Positions 54,157 through 63,257 of a stretch of 64,000 nucleotides of DNA are shown piece after piece (position 1 is the first letter of the stretch; every line of letters begins with the position of its first letter). This stretch comes from VAZQ01 sp963835165 (GTDB lineage: Bacteria > Pseudomonadota > Alphaproteobacteria > Rhizobiales > Xanthobacteraceae), in assembly GCA_963835165.1 (NCBI GenBank), contig CAWIGD010000050.1, positions 42,508 through 106,507 of the forward strand, in the 5' to 3' direction. Both the position numbers and the translations under genes were made by a program. Under the pieces are notes generated by a model. It saw only the letters and a list, made by a program, of their open reading frames with translations. It ran no database searches and was not told the origin of the DNA.

Positions 54157-56832
54157 CTAATGGGAGACGATGCCGACCCGCATGGAAAGCGCCGTTACCA
54201 CCGTGGCAAGGCGTCGCAACATGCTTTCGAACAGATGGAAGGCCTCGGTCCGGTACTCGACGAGCGGCTGACGGCGGGCGTAGCCGCGCCAGCCGATCGC
54301 CCGACGCAGATTAGTGAGCGTGAGCAGATGCTCGCGCCAGAGCTGGTCGAGCGCATGCAGCAGGATCATCCTTTGCATGTGACGGATGCCTTCAGCGCCG
54401 AATTTTTCGTCCTTGCCCGCCATCCACCGGTCCGCCGCCTGCGTGATGCGTTCGCATATCTCCCCCGTGCTGATGCCATCTTCCTTTGCCCAGGCGTGGA
54501 GCGGCAGCGCCAGGGTGAGACTGTCGCGCACGTCGCGGTCGAGGGCTTTGACATTCCATTGTTCGGGGTAGGCATTTTCGGGAACGTGCTTGGAGACGAG
54601 GTCCTCGATGGCGGCGTGGCGCATGTCGGCCACGATTTCGTTGACCGCCTCGTCCTTCATCCATTCCACCCGCTGGTCGAAGATCACCTTGCGCTGGTCG
54701 TTCATCACGTTGTCGAACTTCAGCAGGTTCTTGCGGATGTCGAAGTTGCGCGCCTCCACCTTCTGCTGCGCCTTCTCCAGCGCCTTGTTGATCCAGGAAT
54801 GAACGATCGCCTCGTTCTCCTTGAGCCCCAGCCGCTGCAGCATGGTGTCGAGCTTGTCGGTCCCGAAGATGCGCATCAGGTCGTCTTCGAGCGAGAGGAA
54901 GAACTTGGAGTGCCCGGGGTCGCCCTGCCGCCCGGAACGCCCGCGAAGCTGGTTGTCGATGCGACGGCTCTCGTGCCGCTCGGTCCCCAGCACGAACAGC
55001 CCGCCCGCCGCCAGCGCCTTCTCCTTGAGCCGCGCCACCTGGGCGCGGATATCGTTCGCACGCGGGTCGTGCTCGCGCGCGCGCGCGTCCTCGATGTCGG
55101 CCAGTTCCTGCCGGATGCGCATATCCGCATTGCCGCCAAGCTGAATGTCGGTGCCGCGACCGGCCATGTTGGTGGCGATCGTCACCGCCCCGGGCACCCC
55201 CGCCTGCCCGATGATGTAGGCCTCCTGCTCGTGGTAGCGGGCATTGAGGATGGCGAACACCTTGGCCTTGGAGGCCCCGTCGTCGCCGGAATACAGCGCC
55301 GCAAAGGCATTGGGGTCGGCGAAGTCGTGCTGCTCCCAGCCCTGCTGGCGCAGCATCTCGGCCAACTGCTCCGACTTCTCGATCGAGGTGGTGCCCACAA
55401 GCACCGGCTGCGCCCGCTCCTTGCACTCGTCGATCAAGGTCAGGATCGCGCGGTACTTCTCCGCCGCCGTGCGATAGACCTCGTCGTCGTCGTCGATGCG
55501 AACCATCGCCTGGTTGGTCGGCACTTCCAGCACTTCAAGATTGTAGATGTCGAGGAACTCGTCCGCCTCGGTCAGCGCCGTCCCGGTCATGCCCGCCAGC
55601 TTCTCGTACATCCGGAAGTAGTTCTGGAAGGTGATCGACGCGAGCGTCTGGTTCTCCGGCTGAATCGGCTGGCGCTCCTTGGCCTCCAGCGCCTGGTGCA
55701 GCCCCTCCGAATACCGCCGCCCAGGCATCATCCGGCCGGTGAACTCGTCGATGATCACCACCTCCCCGTTGCGGACGATGTAGTCCTTGTCGCGCTGGAA
55801 CAGCTTGTGCGCACGCAGCGCCTGGTTGACGTGGTGCACGGTCGACACGTTCTCAACGTCGTAGAGCGATTCCCCCTTGAGCAGGTCGTTGGCGCGCAGC
55901 GTCTGCTCCATCTTCTCCATGCCGGCTTCGGTCAGCGTCACCGTGCGCTGCTTCTCGTCGACCTCGTAGTCCCCCTTCTCCAGCCGCGGGATATACGCGT
56001 CGATCGTGTTGTAGAACTCCGAGCGGTCGTAGGGAGCGCCGCCAGCAAAAGTGGGCACCGGTTTTGCGTCCGGAGGCGCGCTCGCGTTAAGCCCTGGCGC
56101 GCAATCCGGGCGGCTGACCGGTTCCCACTCAGCCTGATTGCGCGCCGGTGGCCCCGAAATGATCAGCGGGGTTCTGGCTTCGTCGATCAGGATCGAGTCG
56201 ACCTCGTCCACGATGGCGAAGATATGCCCGCGCTGGACCATGTCCTCGAGCCGGTACTTCATGTTGTCGCGCAGATAGTCGAAGCCGAGCTCGTTATTGG
56301 TGCCGTAGGTCACGTCGGCGTCGTAGGCGGCCTTGCGCTGCTCGTCGTCGAGCCCGTGCACGATCACCCCGACCTTGAGCCCGAGGAAGTTGTAGATCTG
56401 CCCCATCCATTCGGCGTCGCGCTTGGCCAGGTAGTCGTTCACCGTCACCACATGCACCCCGCGGCCGCCGAGCGCATTGAGATAGACCGCAAGCGTCGCC
56501 ACCAGCGTCTTGCCTTCGCCGGTCTTCATCTCCGCGATGCGGCCCTCGTGCAGGATCATGCCGCCGATGAGCTGAACGTCGAAGTGCCGCTGCCCCAGGG
56601 TCCGCTTCGCCGCCTCGCGGCAGGTGGCAAAGGCCGGCACCAGGATATCGTCGAGGCTCGCACCCTCCGCGACCTGCCGCTTGAACGCCTCCGTGCGCGC
56701 CCGCAACGCCTCGTCCGACAGACCCTCGAGGTCCTTCTCCAGCGCGTTGATCTGCGCAACGCGCGGCAGATATCCCTTGATCCGCCGCTCGTTCGAAGAA
56801 CCAAACAGCTTGCGGGCAAGCGCGATGGTCAT
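54157..56832 (-). CDS. secA: Preprotein translocase ATPase SecA, atypical (no C-terminal zinc tail)
   Basis: An 891-residue SecA with the normal core: N-terminal ARKLFGSSNERRIKGY, Walker A EMKTGEGKTLVATL, Walker B VDEVDSILIDEARTPLIISGP, MAGRGTDIQLGGN and GRSGRQGDPGHSKFF. After LIISGPPA there is an extra stretch of about 35 residues, coded by a palindromic element, before DRSEFYNTIDAY. The protein stops at MRVGIVSH, so the usual linker and SEC-C zinc-binding end are missing. The last region reads LTNLRRAIGWRGYARRQPLVEY, where homologs normally have LDHLRQV and RDPLNEY. It lies 19 bp after tonB. It may be a second SecA or a changed only copy. Confidence 0.88.
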   Translation of the reverse strand: MTIALARKLFGSSNERRIKGYLPRVAQINALEKDLEGLSDEALRARTEAFKRQVAEGASLDDILVPAFATCREAAKRTLGQRHFDVQLIGGMILHEGRIAEMKTGEGKTLVATLAVYLNALGGRGVHVVTVNDYLAKRDAEWMGQIYNFLGLKVGVIVHGLDDEQRKAAYDADVTYGTNNELGFDYLRDNMKYRLEDMVQRGHIFAIVDEVDSILIDEARTPLIISGPPARNQAEWEPVSRPDCAPGLNASAPPDAKPVPTFAGGAPYDRSEFYNTIDAYIPRLEKGDYEVDEKQRTVTLTEAGMEKMEQTLRANDLLKGESLYDVENVSTVHHVNQALRAHKLFQRDKDYIVRNGEVVIIDEFTGRMMPGRRYSEGLHQALEAKERQPIQPENQTLASITFQNYFRMYEKLAGMTGTALTEADEFLDIYNLEVLEVPTNQAMVRIDDDDEVYRTAAEKYRAILTLIDECKERAQPVLVGTTSIEKSEQLAEMLRQQGWEQHDFADPNAFAALYSGDDGASKAKVFAILNARYHEQEAYIIGQAGVPGAVTIATNMAGRGTDIQLGGNADMRIRQELADIEDARAREHDPRANDIRAQVARLKEKALAAGGLFVLGTERHESRRIDNQLRGRSGRQGDPGHSKFFLSLEDDLMRIFGTDKLDTMLQRLGLKENEAIVHSWINKALEKAQQKVEARNFDIRKNLLKFDNVMNDQRKVIFDQRVEWMKDEAVNEIVADMRHAAIEDLVSKHVPENAYPEQWNVKALDRDVRDSLTLALPLHAWAKEDGISTGEICERITQAADRWMAGKDEKFGAEGIRHMQRMILLHALDQLWREHLLTLTNLRRAIGWRGYARRQPLVEYRTEAFHLFESMLRRLATVVTALSMRVGIVSH
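56050..56129. repeat. Palindromic element inside secA
   Basis: AGTGGGCACCGGT (56050-56062) and ACCGGTTCCCACT (56117-56129) are inverted copies that match at 12 of 13 bases. The inner parts, GCGTCCGGAGGCGCGC and GCGCGCAATCCGGGCG, also pair, so the 80-bp unit can fold into one long stem. It encodes most of the extra residues in SecA and keeps the frame. Related AGTGGG-ACCGGT sequences are familiar as dispersed repeats of rhizobial genomes. Confidence 0.65.
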
Positions 56833-56851
56833 CGCTCAGGTCAGGAAAAAA

Positions 56852-57699
56852 TCACTTGAGATTGAAGCGGATCGGAACGGTCAGATCGATATGCTCACCC
56901 GCCAGTTCGCGCGGCGGCGGCGGGAAAGGCTGCGCGCGGCGCAACAGCGCCAGCGCTTCTTCATCGAGCGCGTTCGCACCCGATGAGCGCACCACCCGAC
57001 TTTCGAGCACGCGTCCTTGCCGGTCGAGGCTGAAGAAAACCTGGGCCACCCCTTGTTCGCGACGGGATTGCGACGTCTCCGGATAGCGCTTGTTGCGCTC
57101 CAGCAATGCCACGATCTGCGTCTTCCACGTCGGCACCACGTTCGAGTTCTGGTCGGAACGATCCGGCCCTGCGTGGGCGCCGCCGGGATCGCCGCCATCT
57201 GCTCGGGAATCGCCTGCGGAGCGGACGTCGTGGGCGCCGGCGGGCGCGGCTCCTGCCGTTTCGGGGTTTCCTGCTTGACCTCCTGCGGCTGCGGCGGCTG
57301 GACCGCGACCTCCGGATCGGGCGCCGGCGCAACTTCCGGCGGCGGCTCTTCGACCGGCTTCGAGTCGACCTTCTCCTCGACCTTCTGCTCGAGCTTCGCC
57401 TCGACCTTCTGCTCGATCTTCTCCTCGATCTTTTCTTCCAGGCTCTCGGTCGGCTTGTTGGGCGAAGCGTCGGACATCACCTGCTCGGGCCCGGGCGGAA
57501 TCTCCATCTGGGGCATGGCGGGCGCGACCGGCACCGGCGCGAATTCGATCACGATGGCGGCGGCGGGCTCGGCCGCTTCGTCCGAATCGCGCCAGCCGAC
57601 CATGGCCGCCGCGATGCCACCATGGGTCAGGACGACGATGGCGCCGCAGATCGCCCAGCGGCGCAGGTCGACGAGGTCTTCGGCCGTAAAGCCGATCAT
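56852..57699 (-). pseudogene. tonB: TonB energy transducer, frameshifted
   Basis: The gene starts at ATG 57699: MIGFTAEDLVDLRRWAICGA with one membrane helix (AIVVLTHGGIAAAMVGW), then a Glu/Lys/Pro-rich spacer (EEKIEEKIEQKVEAKLEQKV). The frame is lost at about 57140-57190. The C-terminal TonB domain is in another frame, with SNVVPTWKTQIVALLERNKR, VAQVFFSLDRQGRVLESRV and a final DLTVPIRFNLK. The break requires one missing base. All parts of a functional TonB are present, so the gene is either recently broken or misread. It overlaps exbD by four bases and is 19 bp from secA. Confidence 0.87.
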
Positions 57700-58121
57700 G
57701 GCCCGGGCACCTTTTCCAGCCCGACGAGCGCGATCTTCAGGTACCCCGCCGTGCGCAAGAGGTTCATCACCTCCATCAGTTCGCCATAGGGGACCGTCTT
57801 GTCCGCGCGCAAAAAGATGAGCGTGCTCCTGTCACCCTTTGCCGCCGCGTCGAGCGTGCTGCGCAGGAGCTCTCGCTGCACGGCATCATTGCCGAGTGCG
57901 AGCGTGAGGTCGGGTTTCACGCTCAGGAACAGCGGCCTGTCCGGCCGCTGCGTGGGATCGGCGGTCGATGCCGGCAGGTTGACCTGAATGTCCACGGTGG
58001 CCAGCGGCGCCGCCACCATGAAGATGATGAGAAGCACCAGCATCACGTCGATGAACGGCGTGACGTTGATCTCATGGACCTCGGTGAGGCTGTCTTCGCC
58101 GTGGTCGAGACGTACGCTCAT
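57696..58121 (-). CDS. exbD: ExbD biopolymer transport protein
   Basis: A 141-residue protein with one membrane helix carrying the essential Asp (D25 in TPFIDVMLVLLIIFMVAA) and a periplasmic domain with LRADKTVPYGELMEVMNLL. It forms the proton-driven motor with ExbB and passes energy to TonB. It overlaps tonB by four bases and is 39 bp from exbB, the usual order. Confidence 0.95.
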   Translation of the reverse strand: MSVRLDHGEDSLTEVHEINVTPFIDVMLVLLIIFMVAAPLATVDIQVNLPASTADPTQRPDRPLFLSVKPDLTLALGNDAVQRELLRSTLDAAAKGDRSTLIFLRADKTVPYGELMEVMNLLRTAGYLKIALVGLEKVPGP

Positions 58122-58160
58122 GCCGACACTCTCGAATGTACCCTTGCAAACGCACTTCGC

Positions 58161-59030
58161 TTACTCAGCCGCAGTCGGCAACGGCGCCCCTCTGCGCGTG
58201 GTCGCAGCGGCGGGTCGCTCGAGGTCACGGCTCACGAGCCGCAACACCTCCGCCGAGGCATCGCCGAGCAGCGCGCGATAGCCCGAGATCGACCGCGCGA
58301 ACACGTTATAGATCACCACGGCCGGAATGGCGGCCGCAAGCCCGAAAGCGGTCGCCAACAGCGCCTCGGCGATACCCGGCGCGACCACCGCGAGGTTGGT
58401 GGTCTGCGACTTCGAAATGCCGATGAAGCTGTTCATGATCCCCCAGACGGTGCCGAACAAGCCCACGAACGGAGCGGTTGAACCGATGGTCGCGAGCACC
58501 CCGGTACCGCGCAGAAGGCGGCGGCCATAGGCCGCTTCAATGCGTTCGAGCCGGGACGCGATCCGTTCCTTGATCCCGTCCCGTTCGATGGAACCGGCCG
58601 AGAGCTTCAACTCGGTGACGGCGGCGTCGAGGAACTGGCGGACTTCTCCCTCGGCGCCGGCGAGCCGTTCCACACCTTCCGACGTCGAGCGCACGCTTGC
58701 CAGGATGTTCAAGGCGGCGCGCACCCGGCGCTTGCAGATCACGATCTCGATCGTCTTGGCGAGCCACACCGTCCAGGTGACGAGCGAGGCAAAGGCAAGG
58801 CCGATCAAGACCGCCTTCACCACCGGGTCGGCGTTGAGATACATGCCCCACGGGCTGAGATCGCGCGGCAGCGTTGCCGTTGCCACAATATTGTCCTGCG
58901 CAAGCGCCGACACCGGCACCGCGATCAACGCGGTGCTGCCGGCCGTCGCCGTCATCAACGCAAGACGGCGCAAGGAGTGCCACCGAGTACGAATCCATCC
59001 GCCGGTAATTTCCCGAAACTGCATTTCCAC
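58161..59030 (-). CDS. exbB: ExbB biopolymer transport protein
   Basis: A 289-residue inner-membrane protein with a signal-like N-terminal extension (ALMTATAGSTALIAVPVSALA) and three membrane helices. The conserved end reads TAPFVGLFGTVWGIMNSFIG and VAPGIAEALLATAFGLAAAIPAVVIYN. The tonB-system form, with the long periplasmic N-terminus, fits the neighbours exbD and tonB. A TATACT box about 50 bp upstream could be its -10. It heads the exbB-exbD-tonB transcript. Confidence 0.95.
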   Translation of the reverse strand: MEMQFREITGGWIRTRWHSLRRLALMTATAGSTALIAVPVSALAQDNIVATATLPRDLSPWGMYLNADPVVKAVLIGLAFASLVTWTVWLAKTIEIVICKRRVRAALNILASVRSTSEGVERLAGAEGEVRQFLDAAVTELKLSAGSIERDGIKERIASRLERIEAAYGRRLLRGTGVLATIGSTAPFVGLFGTVWGIMNSFIGISKSQTTNLAVVAPGIAEALLATAFGLAAAIPAVVIYNVFARSISGYRALLGDASAEVLRLVSRDLERPAAATTRRGAPLPTAAE

Positions 59031-59080
59031 TGGCCTCTTCTCACACCGGTACCGCTACGCGCCCCGCGCCCTCATGTAAC

Positions 59081-59086
59081 AGTATA
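59081..59086 (-). promoter_or_regulatory. Possible -10 element of the exbB operon
   Basis: On the minus strand TATACT sits about 50 bp before the exbB start, in an AT-rich island (ATGTTATACTGTTACAT) in otherwise GC-rich DNA. No good -35 box was found at 16-18 bp, so an activator would be expected. No Irr or RirA site could be recognised with confidence. Confidence 0.35.
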
Positions 59087-59168
59087 ACATTGTTGCGTGC
59101 CGCGGACGATCTTCAGCGGCACGGAATTGAGCGGGATCGGCTTTTGTCCGCGCCGGCGCCGGACCCCT

Positions 59169-60392
59169 TTACTCCGCTGCTTGCAGCTCGCCTTGGGTGG
59201 AGGTGCGGCCGGCAACTTCCTTGCGGGTCCGCCTGCCCCGCCACCACATGATCACGCCCGTCACGGCAAATACCAGGGGGAAGATCCCGGTCAGGAACAC
59301 TGCGAATTGCCAGATCGGGCCGCTGTGGCTGCCCTCGTGGATCCACCGGATCCATTGCGCCGCGCGGTCTCCCGCGAGCGGGCCTGGCAGACGTTCCACG
59401 TTGCCGCTGCGGTCATCCACCATGACGGTGGCAGTCTCGCCGCTCAACGCATTGCGCAGCTGCACGCGCCAGGCCGGGCCCGCGGCGCTCCCGCCTTCGA
59501 CTCCACCTTGGCGTCTGCCCTCGCGCTCTGCGCCCTGCGCGCGAGCGCGGTCGCCCGTGTTCGCACGCGCCATCGGCAGGAATATGACCGCCGGGCGTGC
59601 ATCCGGCTGCGATGCAACGGCTGCCGAAAGCGCGCCGTCTGGCGTAAGCCGCGCATCACGCGCAATCGTGCCGATGCCCGGCCGCTGGCCCTGCGGGTTC
59701 ATGGGCGCGATCGACGACATCACTTGCCGCATCGTCTGCGGGAAGCCGAGATAGATGCCGGTGAACGACACCACCGCGAGCGGGATCGATATCCAGAACC
59801 CGAGCAGATGGTGAAGGTTGGTCGTTGTGTGCGGCGCGCGCCGCCAGCGCAGTCCCGGCAGGAACGCGCCGTTACGCGGCCACCACAGCCAAATGCCAGT
59901 CAGCGACAGGATCAGCATGCCGACGCCCGCCCAACCGACGATGGCGCGGCCGGAATATTCGGGAATCGTCAGGTTCTCATGGAAGCGATGCAGCCAGCCG
60001 ATGAGCGAAGAACGAAAATCCACCACGTCGAGCGCCCGCGCGGTCGGTGGATCGAGATAGACGTTGACGAACCGGGTTGGGCCGCCCTCGACCGGCGGCG
60101 CCCCGCGCGCCATCACGATCACTGGCCAGCCCTCGTCCGCTGGAAACCGGACCGCAACCGGCTGCGCGCTGCCCGCAAGTGCTGCGGTGGCGCTCGCCAG
60201 GTAAGCCGAAGGTTGGACGAGCTGCGTCCCCGTCACGGCGTAACGGGCGGGATGAAGCAGCGCATCGAGGGGGTCGTGCCAGACCAGTAACGCGCCCGAA
60301 ACCGCGATCGGCACCAGCAGGACCATGAGGGCGAGACCGATCCAGCGGTGAAGGGTCCACCAAAAAGCTCGCAGGCGCGCCGGCTTGGTCAT
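59169..60392 (-). CDS. PepSY-associated membrane protein (iron-regulated type)
   Basis: A 407-residue protein of the PepSY_TM family with four membrane helices: an N-terminal LALMVLLVPIAVSGALLVWHD, a middle pair (AGVGMLILSLTGIWLWWP and ISIPLAVVSFTGIYLGFP) and a C-terminal FAVFLTGIFPLVFAVTGVIMWW. Large periplasmic loops lie between. Such proteins are found next to siderophore receptors and are proposed to act as ferric-siderophore reductases. Between the pairs is a Gly/Ala-rich stretch of low complexity. It is divergent from the TonB-dependent receptor, and both probably share the control region. Confidence 0.9.
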   Translation of the reverse strand: MTKPARLRAFWWTLHRWIGLALMVLLVPIAVSGALLVWHDPLDALLHPARYAVTGTQLVQPSAYLASATAALAGSAQPVAVRFPADEGWPVIVMARGAPPVEGGPTRFVNVYLDPPTARALDVVDFRSSLIGWLHRFHENLTIPEYSGRAIVGWAGVGMLILSLTGIWLWWPRNGAFLPGLRWRRAPHTTTNLHHLLGFWISIPLAVVSFTGIYLGFPQTMRQVMSSIAPMNPQGQRPGIGTIARDARLTPDGALSAAVASQPDARPAVIFLPMARANTGDRARAQGAEREGRRQGGVEGGSAAGPAWRVQLRNALSGETATVMVDDRSGNVERLPGPLAGDRAAQWIRWIHEGSHSGPIWQFAVFLTGIFPLVFAVTGVIMWWRGRRTRKEVAGRTSTQGELQAAE

Positions 60393-60675
60393 CGTGAGAT
60401 CCCCGCCACGGCCGGCATCGTGAACTATTGGGCGTCAACGAAGGCAACCGCGATATTCTTGCTCGATACAGGTAATTACAGTGTCGATCAATACTTGCAG
60501 CCGGTCTTTTCTAGTTTTGAATTGTTATAATAAAAAGGAAAAGTCCTTGTGATGAATGATAATCGCTGTTGCATATTTACCATTGCTGGCCGGTTAGCCA
60601 ACGTGTAGCAAGTAATACGAAGATCAACTGTAGTATTTAAGACTTCTAAAGTAAAGCAGGGGATGAGGTGGTGTT
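60393..60675. promoter_or_regulatory. AT-rich divergent control region of the iron genes
   Basis: A 283-bp AT-rich stretch between PepSY and receptor genes, in contrast to the GC-rich surroundings. It contains TATAAT (60526-60531), ATGATAATC (about 60554-60562), which matches part of the Fur consensus, and TTTAAGA-C-TTCTAAA (60636-60650), which recalls but does not equal the Irr ICE box. GAGG precedes the receptor ATG. Iron control is therefore likely, but which regulator cannot be decided from sequence alone. Confidence 0.5.
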
Positions 60676-63178
60676 ATGTCAAGTGCGGGGGCACGAGCAA
60701 CTCAGAACGCGGTACGGTCGAAAACCGGTGTGATGACGGCGGCCGCGCTGTTCTATCTCAGCGGCGCGATGGAGACCGAGGCGGAACCGGCCGCCAGCGA
60801 TCAGACCACCACCGAGCAAGCGCCGACACCGGCGCCGCAACAAACGTCACCGGCGCAAAGCCCGTCCACGCAGACCGAGCAAAAGTCCGACACCCTGCCC
60901 ACCGTCTCGGTCCAAGCGAGCCGGCCGCGTGCGCCCGCCGCGGTGCGAGCGGCGCCATCACGGCCGGTGGCCGCTCCCCCGCCGCCCGCCCAGCCGGTGG
61001 CGACGGACCAGGCCGGATCGGGCGGCTCCAATCCGCCTCTCGGCCCGACCCCTTATCAAGTCACCAATACCGGCATCACGCGCCTGCCGGTGCCGATCCT
61101 CAACATGCCGCAGACCGTTAACGTGATCCCGCAGGCGATCATCCAGGAGCAGAACGTCACGACGGTCGAACAGGCCCTGCAATACATTCCCGGCATCACC
61201 TTCAGCGCCGGGGAAGGCGGCCAGCAAGGCGACGGCCCGATCATCCGCGGCTTCGTCGCGCGCGGCGACCTGTTCCGCGACGGCATCCGCGACCCCGGCT
61301 GGTATACCCGCGATGCGTTCTCGATCGACCGCATCGAAGTCTACAAGGGCCCGTCGGCATTCGCGTTCGGCCGCGGCGCGACCGGCGGCGCCATCAACTA
61401 TGTGACCAGGCTGCCGACCGGTGCGAACTATCTCGAGTCGACCTCGTCGGTGATGACGGGCAACGGCTATCGCGAGGTGGTCGACGCCAGCGGCAAGAGC
61501 GGCAACGTGTCCGGCCGCATCCAGGGGCTCTGGCAGGACGTCAGCACACCGACCCGCGACCAGATCTGGACCAAGCGCTGGGGCGTCGCGCCGTCCATGG
61601 TCTACGACTTTCAGCAGGGCACCAAGGCGACGCTGTACTACATCTATCAGGGCGAGGAGGGCGTATCGGACTACGGCTTCACCTATCTGCCGCAACCGAG
61701 CTTCGATCCCAAGACCGGCGCTCAGATCAGTCCCGGCTACTACGGCGGCGGCAGGCCTACGCCTCCGCTCCCGGTTCCCTCGCACCAACTTCTTCGGGCT
61801 TGCGGGCGGGCCGCTCGGCGATATCACGACGACCGACACCCACATCATCACGGAAAAGATCGAGCATGAATTCGACAAGGATCTGAAGCTCTCCAATGCC
61901 ACGCGCTACATCGACAATGAGCGCTTCGCGCGGGTGACCGCGCCGCGCAACGTCGGCCTCGCCAACAACAACTTCCCTGGCAAGCCGGGATCGCCCACGA
62001 CCTGGGACGGAACGACGTTTCCGTTCAACTATCCGGTGGACCAGTTGACCTACGGTCGCGAGCGGCGCGAGCGCGAGACCGACAACACCTATCTCATCAA
62101 CCAGACCGACCTCGTCGGCAAGTTCATCACCGGCATCGCGGAACACCAGATGTCGGCGGGGCTCGAGGCCGCGTACGAGACGCGCCACCAGGACCGGCGC
62201 GATCTCTGCGACTCGACCAACAATGCCTGCCGCACCTTTGCGTTCAATCCCGATCCCAACGGCTCTCCGGTCGGCGGCGCCATCATCAACTACCTGCCGA
62301 TCGACACCAAGGCGACCGACTACGCCGCCTATGTGTCCGACCAGGTCAAGATCACCAAGTACTTCGAGCTGCTCGCGTCGTTGCGCTACGACCGCTTCGC
62401 CACCGACTATAGCGACCCGAACCAGGTGCTGGTCATCAACCGCAATCTGCAGCGCACCGACAATCTGTTCAGCTATCGCTTCGGCGGGGTCATACACCCG
62501 ACCGAGAAGTCCACCATCTACGCCGCCTACGGCAACTCCTACAACCCGTCGGCCGAGCAAGGGACGTTGACGAATGCGAGCGTGGCGGCGCTCGCTCCGG
62601 AGCAGACCCGCTCGATCGAGATCGGCGCCAAGGCCGACGTGCGCAATGGCCTGATCAGCCTTGCGGGCGCGGTGTTCCGCATCGAGAAGACCAACCTGCG
62701 CATCACCGATCCGGCCAACACCACGGTCTCGGTTCTCGACGGCATCGCGCGCGTCGACGGCGTCGAGGTCGGCGCCACCGGCAAGGTCACCGACAAGTGG
62801 AGCGTGTTCACCGGCTACAGCTATCTCGAGTTGTCGATCCTCGACACCCGCGACCAGGCCCAGCTCGGCAGGCATCTGCCGAACACGCCGCGGCACAATT
62901 TCACGATGTGGACGACCTACGATGTCACCCAGAAATGGACGGTCGGCGGCGGCGCCATCTATCAATCGCTTGGCTGGGCGAACGTCGGCAACACCGCCTA
63001 TGTGCCGGAGTTCTGGAAGTTCGATGCCATGGTCAGCTACAAGGTCGACGAGAAGTCGACCGTGCAGCTCAACGTCTACAACCTCACCAACCAGCTCTAT
63101 TACGCGCAGTATTTCGGCGGCAACGTGGTGCCGGCGTCCGGCCGCTGGGCAGCGCTGACCTACCGGGCCCGCTGGTGA
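60676..63178 (+). pseudogene. TonB-dependent siderophore receptor, frameshifted
   Basis: The N-terminal part (from ATG 60676) has an exported N-terminus, a Pro/Gln spacer and the plug domain (MPQTVNVIPQAIIQEQNVTT, IIRGFVARGDLFRDGIRD, EVYKGPSAFAFGRGATGGAI). At about 61777-61780 (CCCT) one surplus base shifts the frame. The beta-barrel continues in the other frame, from RTNFFGLAGGPLGDITTTD to the C-terminal VYNLTNQLYYAQYFGGNVVP and the last RARW. Removing one base restores PVPRTNFFG. The FhuA/FoxA-like pattern points to a siderophore receptor; the ligand is not known. It lies before piuC. Confidence 0.88.
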
Positions 63179-63257
63179 GACCCGCCACGTCCCGCAGCTT
63201 CGGGGTCGCCTGCGACAGGGCGGCGTCCCCGGGCGGTGCCGCAGGCAGGTGCTCGCG

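Noticed and set aside
54160..56859. A plus-strand open frame of 899 codons fully antisense to secA
   Set aside because: High GC content leaves the antisense frame open; the translation has no family motif while the minus strand encodes a clear SecA.
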